Source: Anaerolineae bacterium (lineage in GTDB: Bacteria; Chloroflexota; Anaerolineae; Anaerolineales; E44-bin32). Taken from it: a stretch of 59,465 bases of DNA. A program made the position numbers and the translations under genes. Numbering within the stretch: the first letter of the stretch is position 1; each line of letters opens with the position of its first letter. This document shows, in pieces, positions 26,070-34,099 of this stretch. The stretch spans positions 1 to 59,465 of the forward strand of contig JAUWHR010000028.1 of assembly GCA_030605795.1 (NCBI GenBank), in the 5' to 3' direction. The notes under the pieces were generated by a model. That model saw only the letters and a list, made by a program, of their open reading frames with translations, had not been told where the DNA came from and searched no databases.

Positions 26070-26648
26070 ATGGCATCCTCATTATTCCGATTAATTGTGC
26101 GTACTGGTCCCAATCCCGGCATGGTATTCGAGTTAACCAAAGAGGTGACTCTATTTGGGCGGGATGTCACCAGCGACATTGTGCTTGGGGATACGGAGGT
26201 TTCACGTCAGCATGCCCGCATCACCCATACGGCTGGTGGCTACGTGATGGAAGATCTTGGTTCGACGAATGGCACGTTTGTCAATGGTGAGCGTCTGATG
26301 GCGCCGCGGGTATTGAACCCAGGTGATTTAATTGGATTTGGTGAGGGCGTGACTTTGACCTTTGACGCCGTGTCACCTGACGCTGCGGCGACAATCGCCA
26401 GTCCTGTAGCTGCGCCTCCCCCTACGCCTGCTCCGCAAGCTCCGGCTGCCACCCCTGTGGCGCATGTAGCAACTCCAACCCCCGCCACGCCGGCAGAACG
26501 CCCGGCCCGGAGGAGTTGTCTCCCGTTGGCACTAGCCGGAGGTGGGTGTCTGATTCTAATTATTGCCTGTGGCGCTGTCTTGTGGTTTATGGACGCAAAT
26601 TATCCAGATATTCTCTACGCGCCACTTCGGGTTTTGGGATTCTATTAG
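26070..26648 (+). CDS. FHA-domain protein with C-terminal membrane anchor
   Basis: This 192-aa protein has a forkhead-associated domain in residues 5-100. It carries the phosphothreonine-reading motifs: LFGRDVTSDIVLGDTEVSRQ with GR and the S-R-x-H site, then MEDLGSTNGTFVNGERL. A Pro/Ala linker (105-145) and one membrane span (LPLALAGGGCLILIIACGAV) follow, so the FHA domain faces the cytoplasm. It likely recruits a phosphoprotein to the membrane, possibly a Ser/Thr kinase target; no kinase gene is in the window. AAGGAGGAG precedes the ATG. A MITE-like element starts two bases after its stop. Confidence 0.87.
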   Translation: MASSLFRLIVRTGPNPGMVFELTKEVTLFGRDVTSDIVLGDTEVSRQHARITHTAGGYVMEDLGSTNGTFVNGERLMAPRVLNPGDLIGFGEGVTLTFDAVSPDAAATIASPVAAPPPTPAPQAPAATPVAHVATPTPATPAERPARRSCLPLALAGGGCLILIIACGAVLWFMDANYPDILYAPLRVLGFY

Positions 26649-26649
26649 G

Positions 26650-26769
26650 GACCACACTGAGAAAAAAAACCAAGCGCGAGAAAGGGAAATGTATATGCGG
26701 GGTGTGGGTTTTGCCCACACCCCGCATATACCTTATTTTCCTGCTGCCAGAGTCTTTTTTTTGAAGACT
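26650..26769. mobile_element. MITE-like palindromic element, copy 2
   Basis: The left end CCACACTGAGAAAAAAAA and right end TTTTTTTTGAAGACT bracket a perfect 18-bp hairpin (26691-26708 with 26714-26731, arm containing TATATGCGGGGTGTGGG, loop TTTTG). The stretches CAAGCGCGAGAAAGGGAA and TTTTCCTGCTGCC match other copies. It could serve as terminator for the FHA gene. No clear flanking duplication is seen. Confidence 0.82.
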
Positions 26770-26906
26770 CGTTAAGCGGTACCGGCGTGCGACGGGTATA
26801 GTCAGGAGTGGACTAACAACCGCCCCGGTTCATCATCACCGTCCAGGTGCATGAGATGGCTGTTGTCTGATTATATTTACTAGTAAAATTTAGGATGGAG
26901 GTCGTT

Positions 26907-27725
26907 ATGTGGAGGCGATTTACCACCCTTTTTCTACGTCTTCTCTCGATTGTAACTGTCTATGCATTGCTGAGCGGTTGCTCGATCTCAACCGTTGCCC
27001 GTTCGACTGATACCCCGGTCTCGACATCCATAACCACGACGGTTGACAGTTCAGACGCGACCATTGTCAGCGCCACAGTCGATCCATATACCGAAGCTCG
27101 CCAGCGCTTGGTGGAGCAGGGGATCATCGGTCGGGGGATCGAGGATCCGCTGGTGATTGACGCTATGCGCCAGACGCCGCGCCATCACTTTGTCCCTGTG
27201 GACTACCTCAATCGGGCATACGAAAATAACCCGCTGCCGATCGGTTATGGCCAGACGATCTCCCAACCCTACATCGTGGCGCTGATGACGCAGGAATTGG
27301 GAGTGGGGTCTGGTGATCGGGTGCTGGAGATCGGCACCGGATCAGGCTATCAGGCGGCGGTGCTGGCGGAGTTGGGGGTGGAGGTGTACACGATAGAGAT
27401 CATCGGACCCCTGGCGGAGGCGGCCGCTGAACGGCTGGAGCGGTTGGGCTATGATCTTGTTCATGTAAGACACGCGGATGGCTACTTCGGCTGGGAGGAG
27501 GAATCGCCCTTCGACGCGGTGATTGTCACCGCCGCGCCGGACCACGTACCGCAACCGCTGCTGGCCCAATTAAAGATTGGCGGGGTGATGGTTATCCCCG
27601 TCGGACCGGTAGGTGGTTACCAGGAACTGTGGCGCATCATTAGAATCGATGAGACGAATTTCCGCTCGGAGAGTTTGAGTGGTGTGCGTTTTGTGCCCTT
27701 CACGCGCGAGATCGAGGATGAGTAG
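26907..27725 (+). CDS. pcm: Protein-L-isoaspartate O-methyltransferase, lipoprotein form
   Basis: This AdoMet enzyme methylates isoaspartyl residues in damaged proteins and starts their repair. The catalytic part (residues 60-270) has TPRHHFVPVDYLNRAY, the substrate-loop motif PIGYGQTISQPYIVALM and the AdoMet loop VLEIGTGSGYQAAVL. The N-terminus is unusual: a hydrophobic signal ending in the lipobox LLSGC (about residues 18-22), then a Ser/Thr-rich linker. The protein should therefore be exported and lipid-anchored. The ATG at 26907 has GGAG six bases upstream and is preferred to the ATG at 26895. malQ follows after 79 bases. An exported methylase would need AdoMet outside, which is puzzling. 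Confidence 0.88.
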   Translation: MWRRFTTLFLRLLSIVTVYALLSGCSISTVARSTDTPVSTSITTTVDSSDATIVSATVDPYTEARQRLVEQGIIGRGIEDPLVIDAMRQTPRHHFVPVDYLNRAYENNPLPIGYGQTISQPYIVALMTQELGVGSGDRVLEIGTGSGYQAAVLAELGVEVYTIEIIGPLAEAAAERLERLGYDLVHVRHADGYFGWEEESPFDAVIVTAAPDHVPQPLLAQLKIGGVMVIPVGPVGGYQELWRIIRIDETNFRSESLSGVRFVPFTREIEDE

Positions 27726-27804
27726 TGCAGGAGGGGTGAGCTGTCAGCCGTATACTAGAAGCCGAGTGCTGTAAGAAAGATAATTACTGGAGGAGGGATT
27801 TGCA

Positions 27805-29298
27805 ATGTCTGGCCGATTAGGAGGTATCCTCCTTCACCCAACTTCTTTGCCAGGACCGCACGGCATTGGTGATTTAGGTCCGGAGGCTCTGGATTGGATA
27901 GACTGGTTGGTAGAGGCAGGCTGCCGGCTCTGGCAGGTCCTTCCACTGGGTCCGACTGGTTATGGGGATTCGCCGTACCAGAGCTTCTCATCCTTCGCCG
28001 GCAATTTCTTGCTGATTAGCCTCGATTGTTTAGTTGAAGAAGGTTTGCTTTCATCGCAGGACTTGGATCCACGTCCAGATTGTCCTCCCAACCGTGTTGA
28101 CTATAGCTTGGTGAAGGATTACAAGGAGAGACTGCTTACACTCGCCATGGATAATTATCACAAAGGTGCAGCTCGCCACTTGGAGGATGACTTCACGTCC
28201 TTTTGCCAAGCACAATCTGCATGGCTGGATGATTTTGCGCTATTTGTGGCTCTTAAGAAAGCTCATCAAGACGCTCCATGGACAGCGTGGGGACGGACCT
28301 TGGTGAGACGCCAGCCGGAGGCACTTACACGAACTGCGGAACAATGGGCGGAAGAGATTGAGGCTCAAAGATTTCGCCAGTTTTTGTTCTTTCGCCAGTG
28401 GTCAGTGGTTCGGCAGCGCGCAGCCGCAGCGGGGATAACGATTATCGGGGATATTCCCATCTTCGCAGCGCACGACAGCGCTGATGTCTGGGTTAATCCA
28501 GAGGTGTTCCAGCTCGACGATGAAGGTGAACCTCTCGTGGTGGGTGGTGTTCCTCCCGATTATTTTAGTCCCACAGGACAGCTTTGGGGTAATCCAGTTT
28601 ACCGCTGGGATGTCTTACAAACTGAAGGGTATCGCTGGTGGATCAAGCGCTTCCAAGCGGTATTGGCAATGGTTGATGTAGTCCGACTAGACCACTTTCG
28701 CGGATTTGAGGCCTGCTGGGAGATTCCTGCAGATGCGCCCACAGCTGAAACAGGTCGGTGGGTGCCTGGTCCTGGGGCATCGTTCCTCCAGGCTTTACAA
28801 AAGGCGTTGGGTGATTTGCCGATCATCGCCGAGGATCTTGGCTTCATTACACCGGAGGTAATAGCGCTTCGGGACAAGTTCGATCTCCCTGGGATGAAGA
28901 TCCTTCAGTTTGCTTTTGACGGTAACCCAATGCACGAATTCCTTCCCCATAACTACCCCCGGCATTGCGTGACGTACACAGGCACTCACGACAACGACAC
29001 CACTATGGGCTGGTATGAGTCTGCTCCGGAGTCACTTCGTGCCTTCTGCCGTCGCTACTTAGGTAGTGATGGGATCGATGTCTCATGGGATATGATCCGG
29101 GCGGTATGGGCTTCGGTAGCTGATTGGGCGCTAACCCCTATTCAAGATGTCCTTGGACTTGGCAGTGAGGCGCGAATGAACTTACCTGGCACGACGGAGG
29201 GAAATTGGCAGTGGCGGGTCACCAAGGGGCAACTAACCCAAGCGTTAGCCGCAAAGCTCCATGATCTGAGTTTTATCTATGGGCGGCTACCATCTTAG
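27805..29298 (+). CDS. malQ: 4-alpha-glucanotransferase (amylomaltase)
   Basis: This GH77 enzyme of 497 aa transfers maltooligosaccharide segments between glucans in the cytoplasm. It opens with GGILLHPTSLPGPHGIGDLG. The catalytic residues appear in order: nucleophile in VRLDHFRGFEACWE, acid/base in IIAEDLGFITPEV, and the transition-state aspartate in THDNDTTMGWY. ATG follows GGAGGAGGG. It is followed 21 bases later by the glucan phosphorylase, so the pair forms a glycogen/maltodextrin breakdown operon. The length is normal and no defects are seen. Confidence 0.96.
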   Translation: MSGRLGGILLHPTSLPGPHGIGDLGPEALDWIDWLVEAGCRLWQVLPLGPTGYGDSPYQSFSSFAGNFLLISLDCLVEEGLLSSQDLDPRPDCPPNRVDYSLVKDYKERLLTLAMDNYHKGAARHLEDDFTSFCQAQSAWLDDFALFVALKKAHQDAPWTAWGRTLVRRQPEALTRTAEQWAEEIEAQRFRQFLFFRQWSVVRQRAAAAGITIIGDIPIFAAHDSADVWVNPEVFQLDDEGEPLVVGGVPPDYFSPTGQLWGNPVYRWDVLQTEGYRWWIKRFQAVLAMVDVVRLDHFRGFEACWEIPADAPTAETGRWVPGPGASFLQALQKALGDLPIIAEDLGFITPEVIALRDKFDLPGMKILQFAFDGNPMHEFLPHNYPRHCVTYTGTHDNDTTMGWYESAPESLRAFCRRYLGSDGIDVSWDMIRAVWASVADWALTPIQDVLGLGSEARMNLPGTTEGNWQWRVTKGQLTQALAAKLHDLSFIYGRLPS

Positions 29299-29319
29299 AT
29301 GTAGGCGACCCGCGAGGTT

Positions 29320-31485
29320 GTGAAAATCATGCCATTTGGAAAAAAGTCGACCAGTTCACCTTCTAACACCTTCAACCTGCCGCGGAGACTGCGTCGCCTG
29401 GCCGATCTTGCCTATAACTTATGGTGGACGTGGGGCAGGGATGCGGACCAGGTCTTCGAGCTCATCGATCGAGAGACATGGGAGGTTGCTTATCATAACC
29501 CGGTCAGCTTCCTCCGACTCGTCGACCACGATCATCTTTTAGCCGCCTCACATGATAGCCATTATTTAGATCTATACGATCGTGTGATCCAAGTGTTCGA
29601 TGATTATATGACTGGTGGCGATAATACTTGGTATGCACGGCACCACCAAGAGTGGTTTAACCAACCCATTGCTTACTTTTGCGCCGAATTCGGGATTCAC
29701 GAGGCACTGCCCATTTATGCCGGTGGGCTGGGGATTCTTTCTGGGGACTATCTTAAAGAAGCTAGCGATCTCGGTATGCCCCTGGTTGCAGTAGGAATCC
29801 TTTACAAAGAAGGTTACTTCATTCAAGGTATTTCCAAAGAAGGTGGGCAGGAAGCGCATTACGCTGACCTTTCTTTCTCCGATCTTCCGATGTATCCAGT
29901 TCTTGACGATCAAGGAGAGAAGCTGACCATAGAAATTAAATTTCCGGGACGGGATGTGTATGCCTGTCTTTGGCGTGTGCATGTCGGTCGTGTACTGTTA
30001 TACCTTCTTGACTGTGACGTTGCGAATAATAAGCAATCTGATCGTGACCTAACCGCACGGTTGTACGTGAGCGATCTGGAATTACGAATTTCGCAAGAGA
30101 TAATTCTTGGGATCGGTGGTGTGCGGGCGCTGTATGCCTTGGGTTATAAGCCAGCGGTGTGGCATCTAAACGAGGGTCATTCGGCATTCCTCACGCTCGA
30201 GCGAGTACGTCAATTAACTGCAGACGGAAGTACCTTCGAAGAAGCTCGCAATCAAACCATCGGCAGCACTGTGTTCACAACCCACACGCCGGTTCCCGCG
30301 GGGCACGATGAGTTCCCTCTTCGGTTGATCGACAAATACTTCAATGCCTACTGGCCGCAACTCAACCTGGAGCGTAAGACCTTTCTAGACCTAGCGTACA
30401 ACAAACAACCCTGGGGTGAGATGTTCAACATGACGATTCTGGCTGTGCATATGTCAGGACAGCTCAACGGTGTATCGGAGCTCCATGGCCACGTGGCGCG
30501 TCAGATGTGGTCCCACCTGTGGCCCAACAAGCCGGTCGATGAAGTCCCCATTGTCCACATTACCAATGGGATCCACACCTGCACTTGGCTCGCCCGGCAT
30601 CTGCAACATCTCTACGACAGGTATCTGGACCCAGAATGGATGGAGCGGCTTGACGACCCCAAAATCTGGGAGAACATCGAACGCATCCCAGATAATGAGT
30701 TGTGGGAAGTGCGTTGTCACCTTAAACATAAGCTGGTGGCTTACCTGTGGGAGCGAGCCAGCCAACAACGGCTACCAGGAAAGGTCCACCCTGGGCAAGT
30801 GATATCCAGCGGTATTCGACTCGACCCCGATACTTTGACACTCGGCTTCGCTCGACGTTTCGCAACCTACAAGCGTGCCAATCTGATCTTACGTGATCCG
30901 GAACGTCTGCTCCGGTTGATCAAAAACCCCAGCAAGCCGGTTCAAGTGATCTTCGCTGGAAAAGCACACCCGGCCGACGAGCCTGGTAAACACCTGATCC
31001 AGGAGGTCTACCGGCAGGTGAAGCGAGCCGATAGCGAAGGGCGGCTGGTTTTTCTCGAAGATTACGACATGAACTTGGCTCGATACCTGATCCAGGGTGT
31101 GGATGTGTGGCTGAACACCCCTCGCCGCCCCAATGAGGCATCCGGCACCTCCGGTCAGAAAGCGGCCATCAATGGAGTGCTCAACTTCTCGGTTCTCGAC
31201 GGCTGGTGGCGTGAGGGCTTCAATGGCGGCAACGGATGGGCGATCGGCGAAGATCGGGATTACGAGGATACGGAAATCCAGGATGAAAAGGATGCCGAGA
31301 GCCTCTACCAAACCTTAGAGGAGGAAATCATCCCACTCTATTACCAACGCTCCGCTGACGATCTGCCAAGGGAGTGGCTCGGGTGGGTCAAACAATCCAT
31401 CATCACCTTGGCTCCCCGCTTCAGTATGCGTCGAATGGTGAAAGAATACATCTCAGAAATGTATCAGCCGGTGCTTCCGGGGTAA
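29320..31485 (+). CDS. glgP: Alpha-glucan phosphorylase, short thermophile-type (GT35)
   Basis: This enzyme releases glucose-1-phosphate from alpha-1,4-glucans with phosphate and PLP. The 721 aa start with RRLADLAYNLWWTW, the N-terminal domain of the short phosphorylase branch. YFCAEFGIHEALPIYAGGLG and HLNEGHSAF are conserved active-site regions. The PLP-lysine region is GTSGQKAAINGVLNFSVLDG, near residue 600. The start is GTG at 29320 or ATG at 29329; both follow GCGAGG. It works with malQ, which shortens and rearranges the chains it attacks. The 701 bases after it hold palindromic repeats and the next promoter. Confidence 0.95.
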   Translation: MKIMPFGKKSTSSPSNTFNLPRRLRRLADLAYNLWWTWGRDADQVFELIDRETWEVAYHNPVSFLRLVDHDHLLAASHDSHYLDLYDRVIQVFDDYMTGGDNTWYARHHQEWFNQPIAYFCAEFGIHEALPIYAGGLGILSGDYLKEASDLGMPLVAVGILYKEGYFIQGISKEGGQEAHYADLSFSDLPMYPVLDDQGEKLTIEIKFPGRDVYACLWRVHVGRVLLYLLDCDVANNKQSDRDLTARLYVSDLELRISQEIILGIGGVRALYALGYKPAVWHLNEGHSAFLTLERVRQLTADGSTFEEARNQTIGSTVFTTHTPVPAGHDEFPLRLIDKYFNAYWPQLNLERKTFLDLAYNKQPWGEMFNMTILAVHMSGQLNGVSELHGHVARQMWSHLWPNKPVDEVPIVHITNGIHTCTWLARHLQHLYDRYLDPEWMERLDDPKIWENIERIPDNELWEVRCHLKHKLVAYLWERASQQRLPGKVHPGQVISSGIRLDPDTLTLGFARRFATYKRANLILRDPERLLRLIKNPSKPVQVIFAGKAHPADEPGKHLIQEVYRQVKRADSEGRLVFLEDYDMNLARYLIQGVDVWLNTPRRPNEASGTSGQKAAINGVLNFSVLDGWWREGFNGGNGWAIGEDRDYEDTEIQDEKDAESLYQTLEEEIIPLYYQRSADDLPREWLGWVKQSIITLAPRFSMRRMVKEYISEMYQPVLPG

Positions 31486-31587
31486 AAACATACCTGGCAA
31501 ACTAACGTGCTGTTTTTATTACCAACCCCGCTTTACTAGTCATAATGTTCTACGCTATCGGTCTCTCTTTGTCTAGCTTACAGTAAC

Positions 31588-31880
31588 AGGAATGACATGA
31601 TAGTGTGGACGCTCTCTCGCCCATCTCTGTCATTCCGAGCGCCGTCAGGCGCGAGGAATCTGACCATGATGTTAAACTGGAATTAGATGAAACTCTGGAG
31701 ATTCCTCGGTCGCCACTTCGCGGCTCCCTCGGAATGACATGATAGTGTTGACGCTCTCTCACCCCTCTCTGTCATTCCGAGCCCCAATGCGGCGAGGAAT
31801 CTACCTATGATGTCACACTGGAATTCGACGAAACTCTGGATATTCCTCGGTAGCCACTTCACGGCTCCCGCGGAATGACA
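31588..31880. repeat. Tandem palindromic repeats (142-bp period)
   Basis: Two full elements (31628-31739 and 31770-31880) each begin TGTCATTCCGAG and end in GGAATGACA, so their ends are inverted. Each has internal GCGAGGAATCT and ATTCCTCGG arms. A third, truncated right end is at 31588. The spacer GATAGTGT(T/G)GACGCTCTCTC is repeated between them, giving tandem amplification. The terminal sequence resembles that of the array at 8030. The surrounding bases 31486-32147 show no gene. Confidence 0.8.
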
Positions 31881-32147
31881 TAATGGTGGTTATCAACTGT
31901 ACTGTAATCGCATTCGATCTGGCAGTGGCTCACTCAATCGGTTGTGTAGTTGTTCTGACCGTAAGTATTTGTACCAATTTCTTTCTTATTGTCACGATCC
32001 ATTAATTATGGAAGTAGATTAAAGTTGATGGATTGCACAAAGTAGAATGTAACCGACTGATGTTTCGCCAACAGTGGGTTGAATGGTGGTTATATATCGT
32101 AAAAGGATAAGTGTCTCTAGAATATACGCAACAATCAACAATAGTGC

Positions 32148-32165
32148 TATAATTTCTTAGAAATT
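32148..32165 (+). promoter_or_regulatory. -10 element overlapping a small palindrome
   Basis: TATAAT at 32148-32153 overlaps the palindrome AATTTC-TTA-GAAATT (32151-32165), 22 bases before the regulator ATG. A repressor bound here would block the promoter, so autoregulation by the winged-helix protein is a reasonable guess. No good -35 hexamer is seen. Confidence 0.4.
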
Positions 32166-32186
32166 TTCGGTAAATCGTGGTGTTGT

Positions 32187-32894
32187 ATGAAATCGCTAAC
32201 CAGACGCCAGAAGGAATTCCTAGGTAAGCTCCTCGACCTGTATTATCAGGAAAACGCACCGGTCCATTATTCCATTGTTGCTGAGCGCTTGGGGGTCGGC
32301 AAAGTAACCGCATACGAGATGATGCGCTTGCTGGAGGAGAGGGGGCTGGCTCAGGCGGAGTATTATCGCCCTGAGGACATGCGCGGCCCAGGTCGCTCGT
32401 CGGTTGTGTTTCGACCTACTCCCCTCGCGGCCAAGATCCTGATGGGTTTGGCCAAGGGGAAATGGAGAGAAGATGAATGGGAGGAAGCCAAAGCCCGCAT
32501 TCTTGATCGGTTACGTGCGGGTAAGGCAAGCGACTACAAGACGTTACTAGAGGAGTTGCTCTCACGTCTTCCCCACCAGCGCTCACCGACGGTATACCTC
32601 ACGCAGATGGTCACCGCTATTGCCCTCGGCCTGCATTCTTTGAAGGATGTGGCTAATGCAAACGGCATGCGCAAGATCCTGAGAAAAGTCGGACTACCTG
32701 GCGAGCTGGATCTGAGTGCATTAGCGGGTCTTAGCGTAGGTCTATCGTTGGTCGAGCGTATTAACCGGCGAATAGCTAGCGCGTTGCTTGGTCAGGCAAA
32801 GAGATTCCAAAAGTTCCTGGCGGAGCTGAATGCGGAGAATCGCCGCCGACTGGCCGAGTTCACTCGAGAGATCTTAGACATCGTTGGAATTTAG
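32187..32894 (+). CDS. Winged-helix transcriptional regulator next to degV
   Basis: This predicted DNA-binding protein has 235 aa. Residues 5-65 form a winged helix-turn-helix (QKEFLGKLLDLYYQENAPVH, then ERLGVGKVTAYEMMRLLEER and GLAQAEYY), like MarR/LexA-type readers. The C-terminal two thirds are helical, with a long run of small and basic residues (LSALAGLSVGLSLVERINRR), and match no family I recognise. It lies 44 bases upstream of the DegV gene on the same strand, so it probably controls or co-functions with it. The regulated signal is unknown; fatty acid would be the guess from DegV. Confidence 0.65.
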   Translation: MKSLTRRQKEFLGKLLDLYYQENAPVHYSIVAERLGVGKVTAYEMMRLLEERGLAQAEYYRPEDMRGPGRSSVVFRPTPLAAKILMGLAKGKWREDEWEEAKARILDRLRAGKASDYKTLLEELLSRLPHQRSPTVYLTQMVTAIALGLHSLKDVANANGMRKILRKVGLPGELDLSALAGLSVGLSLVERINRRIASALLGQAKRFQKFLAELNAENRRRLAEFTREILDIVGI

Positions 32895-32938
32895 GATTTT
32901 TTTAGACAATAAATTCGTTTTATTCGGAGGAGGATCAA

Positions 32939-33802
32939 ATGACGAAAATCGCAGTAATCACCGACAGTTCAGCTTATATACCGCAAGAATTAATTGATCA
33001 ATACTCGATTCATATAATACCGCTCACGGTACTATGGGGACCTGAGAAGCTACTGGATGGGGTGGACATCACAGCCGCCGAATTCATTCAACGGCTGGTT
33101 GAAGACCCAGTCCATCCGACGACCACCCAGCCCAATCCGGATGACTTCCTCCGCGTCTATAAGCAATTGGCTGAAGAATATGACGCTATTGTCGTCCCAC
33201 TCATCTCAACCGAATTGAGCGGCACGGTCAACTCGGCCGAGATGGCTGCGAAGGATTTTGACCGGATGCCTGTGCGAGTCATCGATAGCCGATCGACATC
33301 GATGGGATTGGGTTTCGTCGCCCTAGCCGCTGCCCGAGCAGCAGCTCAGGGGAAGCCTCTCGAGGAAGTAGAAGAGGCCGCTCGCTCTGTTGTCTCAAAA
33401 GTTAGGATCTTATTTGTTGTGGATACACTCGAGTATCTGCATAAGGGTGGTCGGATTGGGGGTGCGTCCCGGTTGCTCGGCACGATGTTAAGCCTCAAAC
33501 CGCTTTTACACATGAATGAAGGTCGCGTGGACGCGCTGGAGAAAGTGCGTACAAAGGTAAAGGCGATCAACCGCATGCTCGATCTGTCTGATCAGTATGC
33601 TGATAACAAACCGGTGAGGGTGGCGGTAGTACATTCTGGTATACCCGAGGATGCGGAAAAGTTGAAGGCTAGGGTAGCTGAACGATTCTCGTGTGTGGAA
33701 CTTTTCATTACCGAAATCAGCCCCGCCATTGCTGTTCACACCGGTCCGAGAACATTAGGCTTGGCGGTGTGTCCAGACGAGGTCGGGGGTTCCGCACATT
33801 AA
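32939..33802 (+). CDS. DegV-family fatty-acid-binding protein
   Basis: DegV (FakB-like) proteins hold a fatty acid; in Firmicutes they present it to the kinase FakA for phosphorylation. This 287-aa protein opens with KIAVITDSSAYIPQELIDQY. It has the fatty-acid head-group motif TTTQPNPDDFLRVY, ISTELSGTVNSAEMAA, and FVVDTLEYLHKGGRIGGASR. A strong GGAGGAGG precedes the ATG. No FakA partner is in the window. The fatty-acid role is family knowledge; the pairing with the upstream regulator is seen in the sequence. Confidence 0.92.
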   Translation: MTKIAVITDSSAYIPQELIDQYSIHIIPLTVLWGPEKLLDGVDITAAEFIQRLVEDPVHPTTTQPNPDDFLRVYKQLAEEYDAIVVPLISTELSGTVNSAEMAAKDFDRMPVRVIDSRSTSMGLGFVALAAARAAAQGKPLEEVEEAARSVVSKVRILFVVDTLEYLHKGGRIGGASRLLGTMLSLKPLLHMNEGRVDALEKVRTKVKAINRMLDLSDQYADNKPVRVAVVHSGIPEDAEKLKARVAERFSCVELFITEISPAIAVHTGPRTLGLAVCPDEVGGSAH

Positions 33803-34099
33803 AGACAGGCAGGGGAGTTATTAAGAATTGTCAAGATGGTCTTCTGAGCTTTTGTAGTTGTCTTCTCCTGGCGGCAACCGGTCTGCCGGTGGACTGCACT
33901 AGCGTAGGCGCCGATGTTCGATAGGGGTGAGGCGAAAGGGAGGATAAACCTGGGGTAGAGACCTTGGTTGGGCGGTGCGTGGTTGGACCACACAGGAGCC
34001 GGCTGCCGCGTTTGCATGGATTGCTAAGCAGTACGTGCAACCAAGGGTGCGCTCCGACGTGATGAGCCGGCTGCGGGATCACCAATTGGTATCCGTAAT
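33803..34099. other. Convergent intergenic region, no gene seen
   Basis: These 297 bases lie between degV and the convergent spermidine-synthase-like gene. They contain a small ACCGG-TCTG-CCGGT hairpin near 33880 and a direct repeat GAGCCGGCTGC near 33990 and 34065. Open frames here have no ribosome sites or recognisable products. It may be a decayed gene. Confidence 0.45.
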
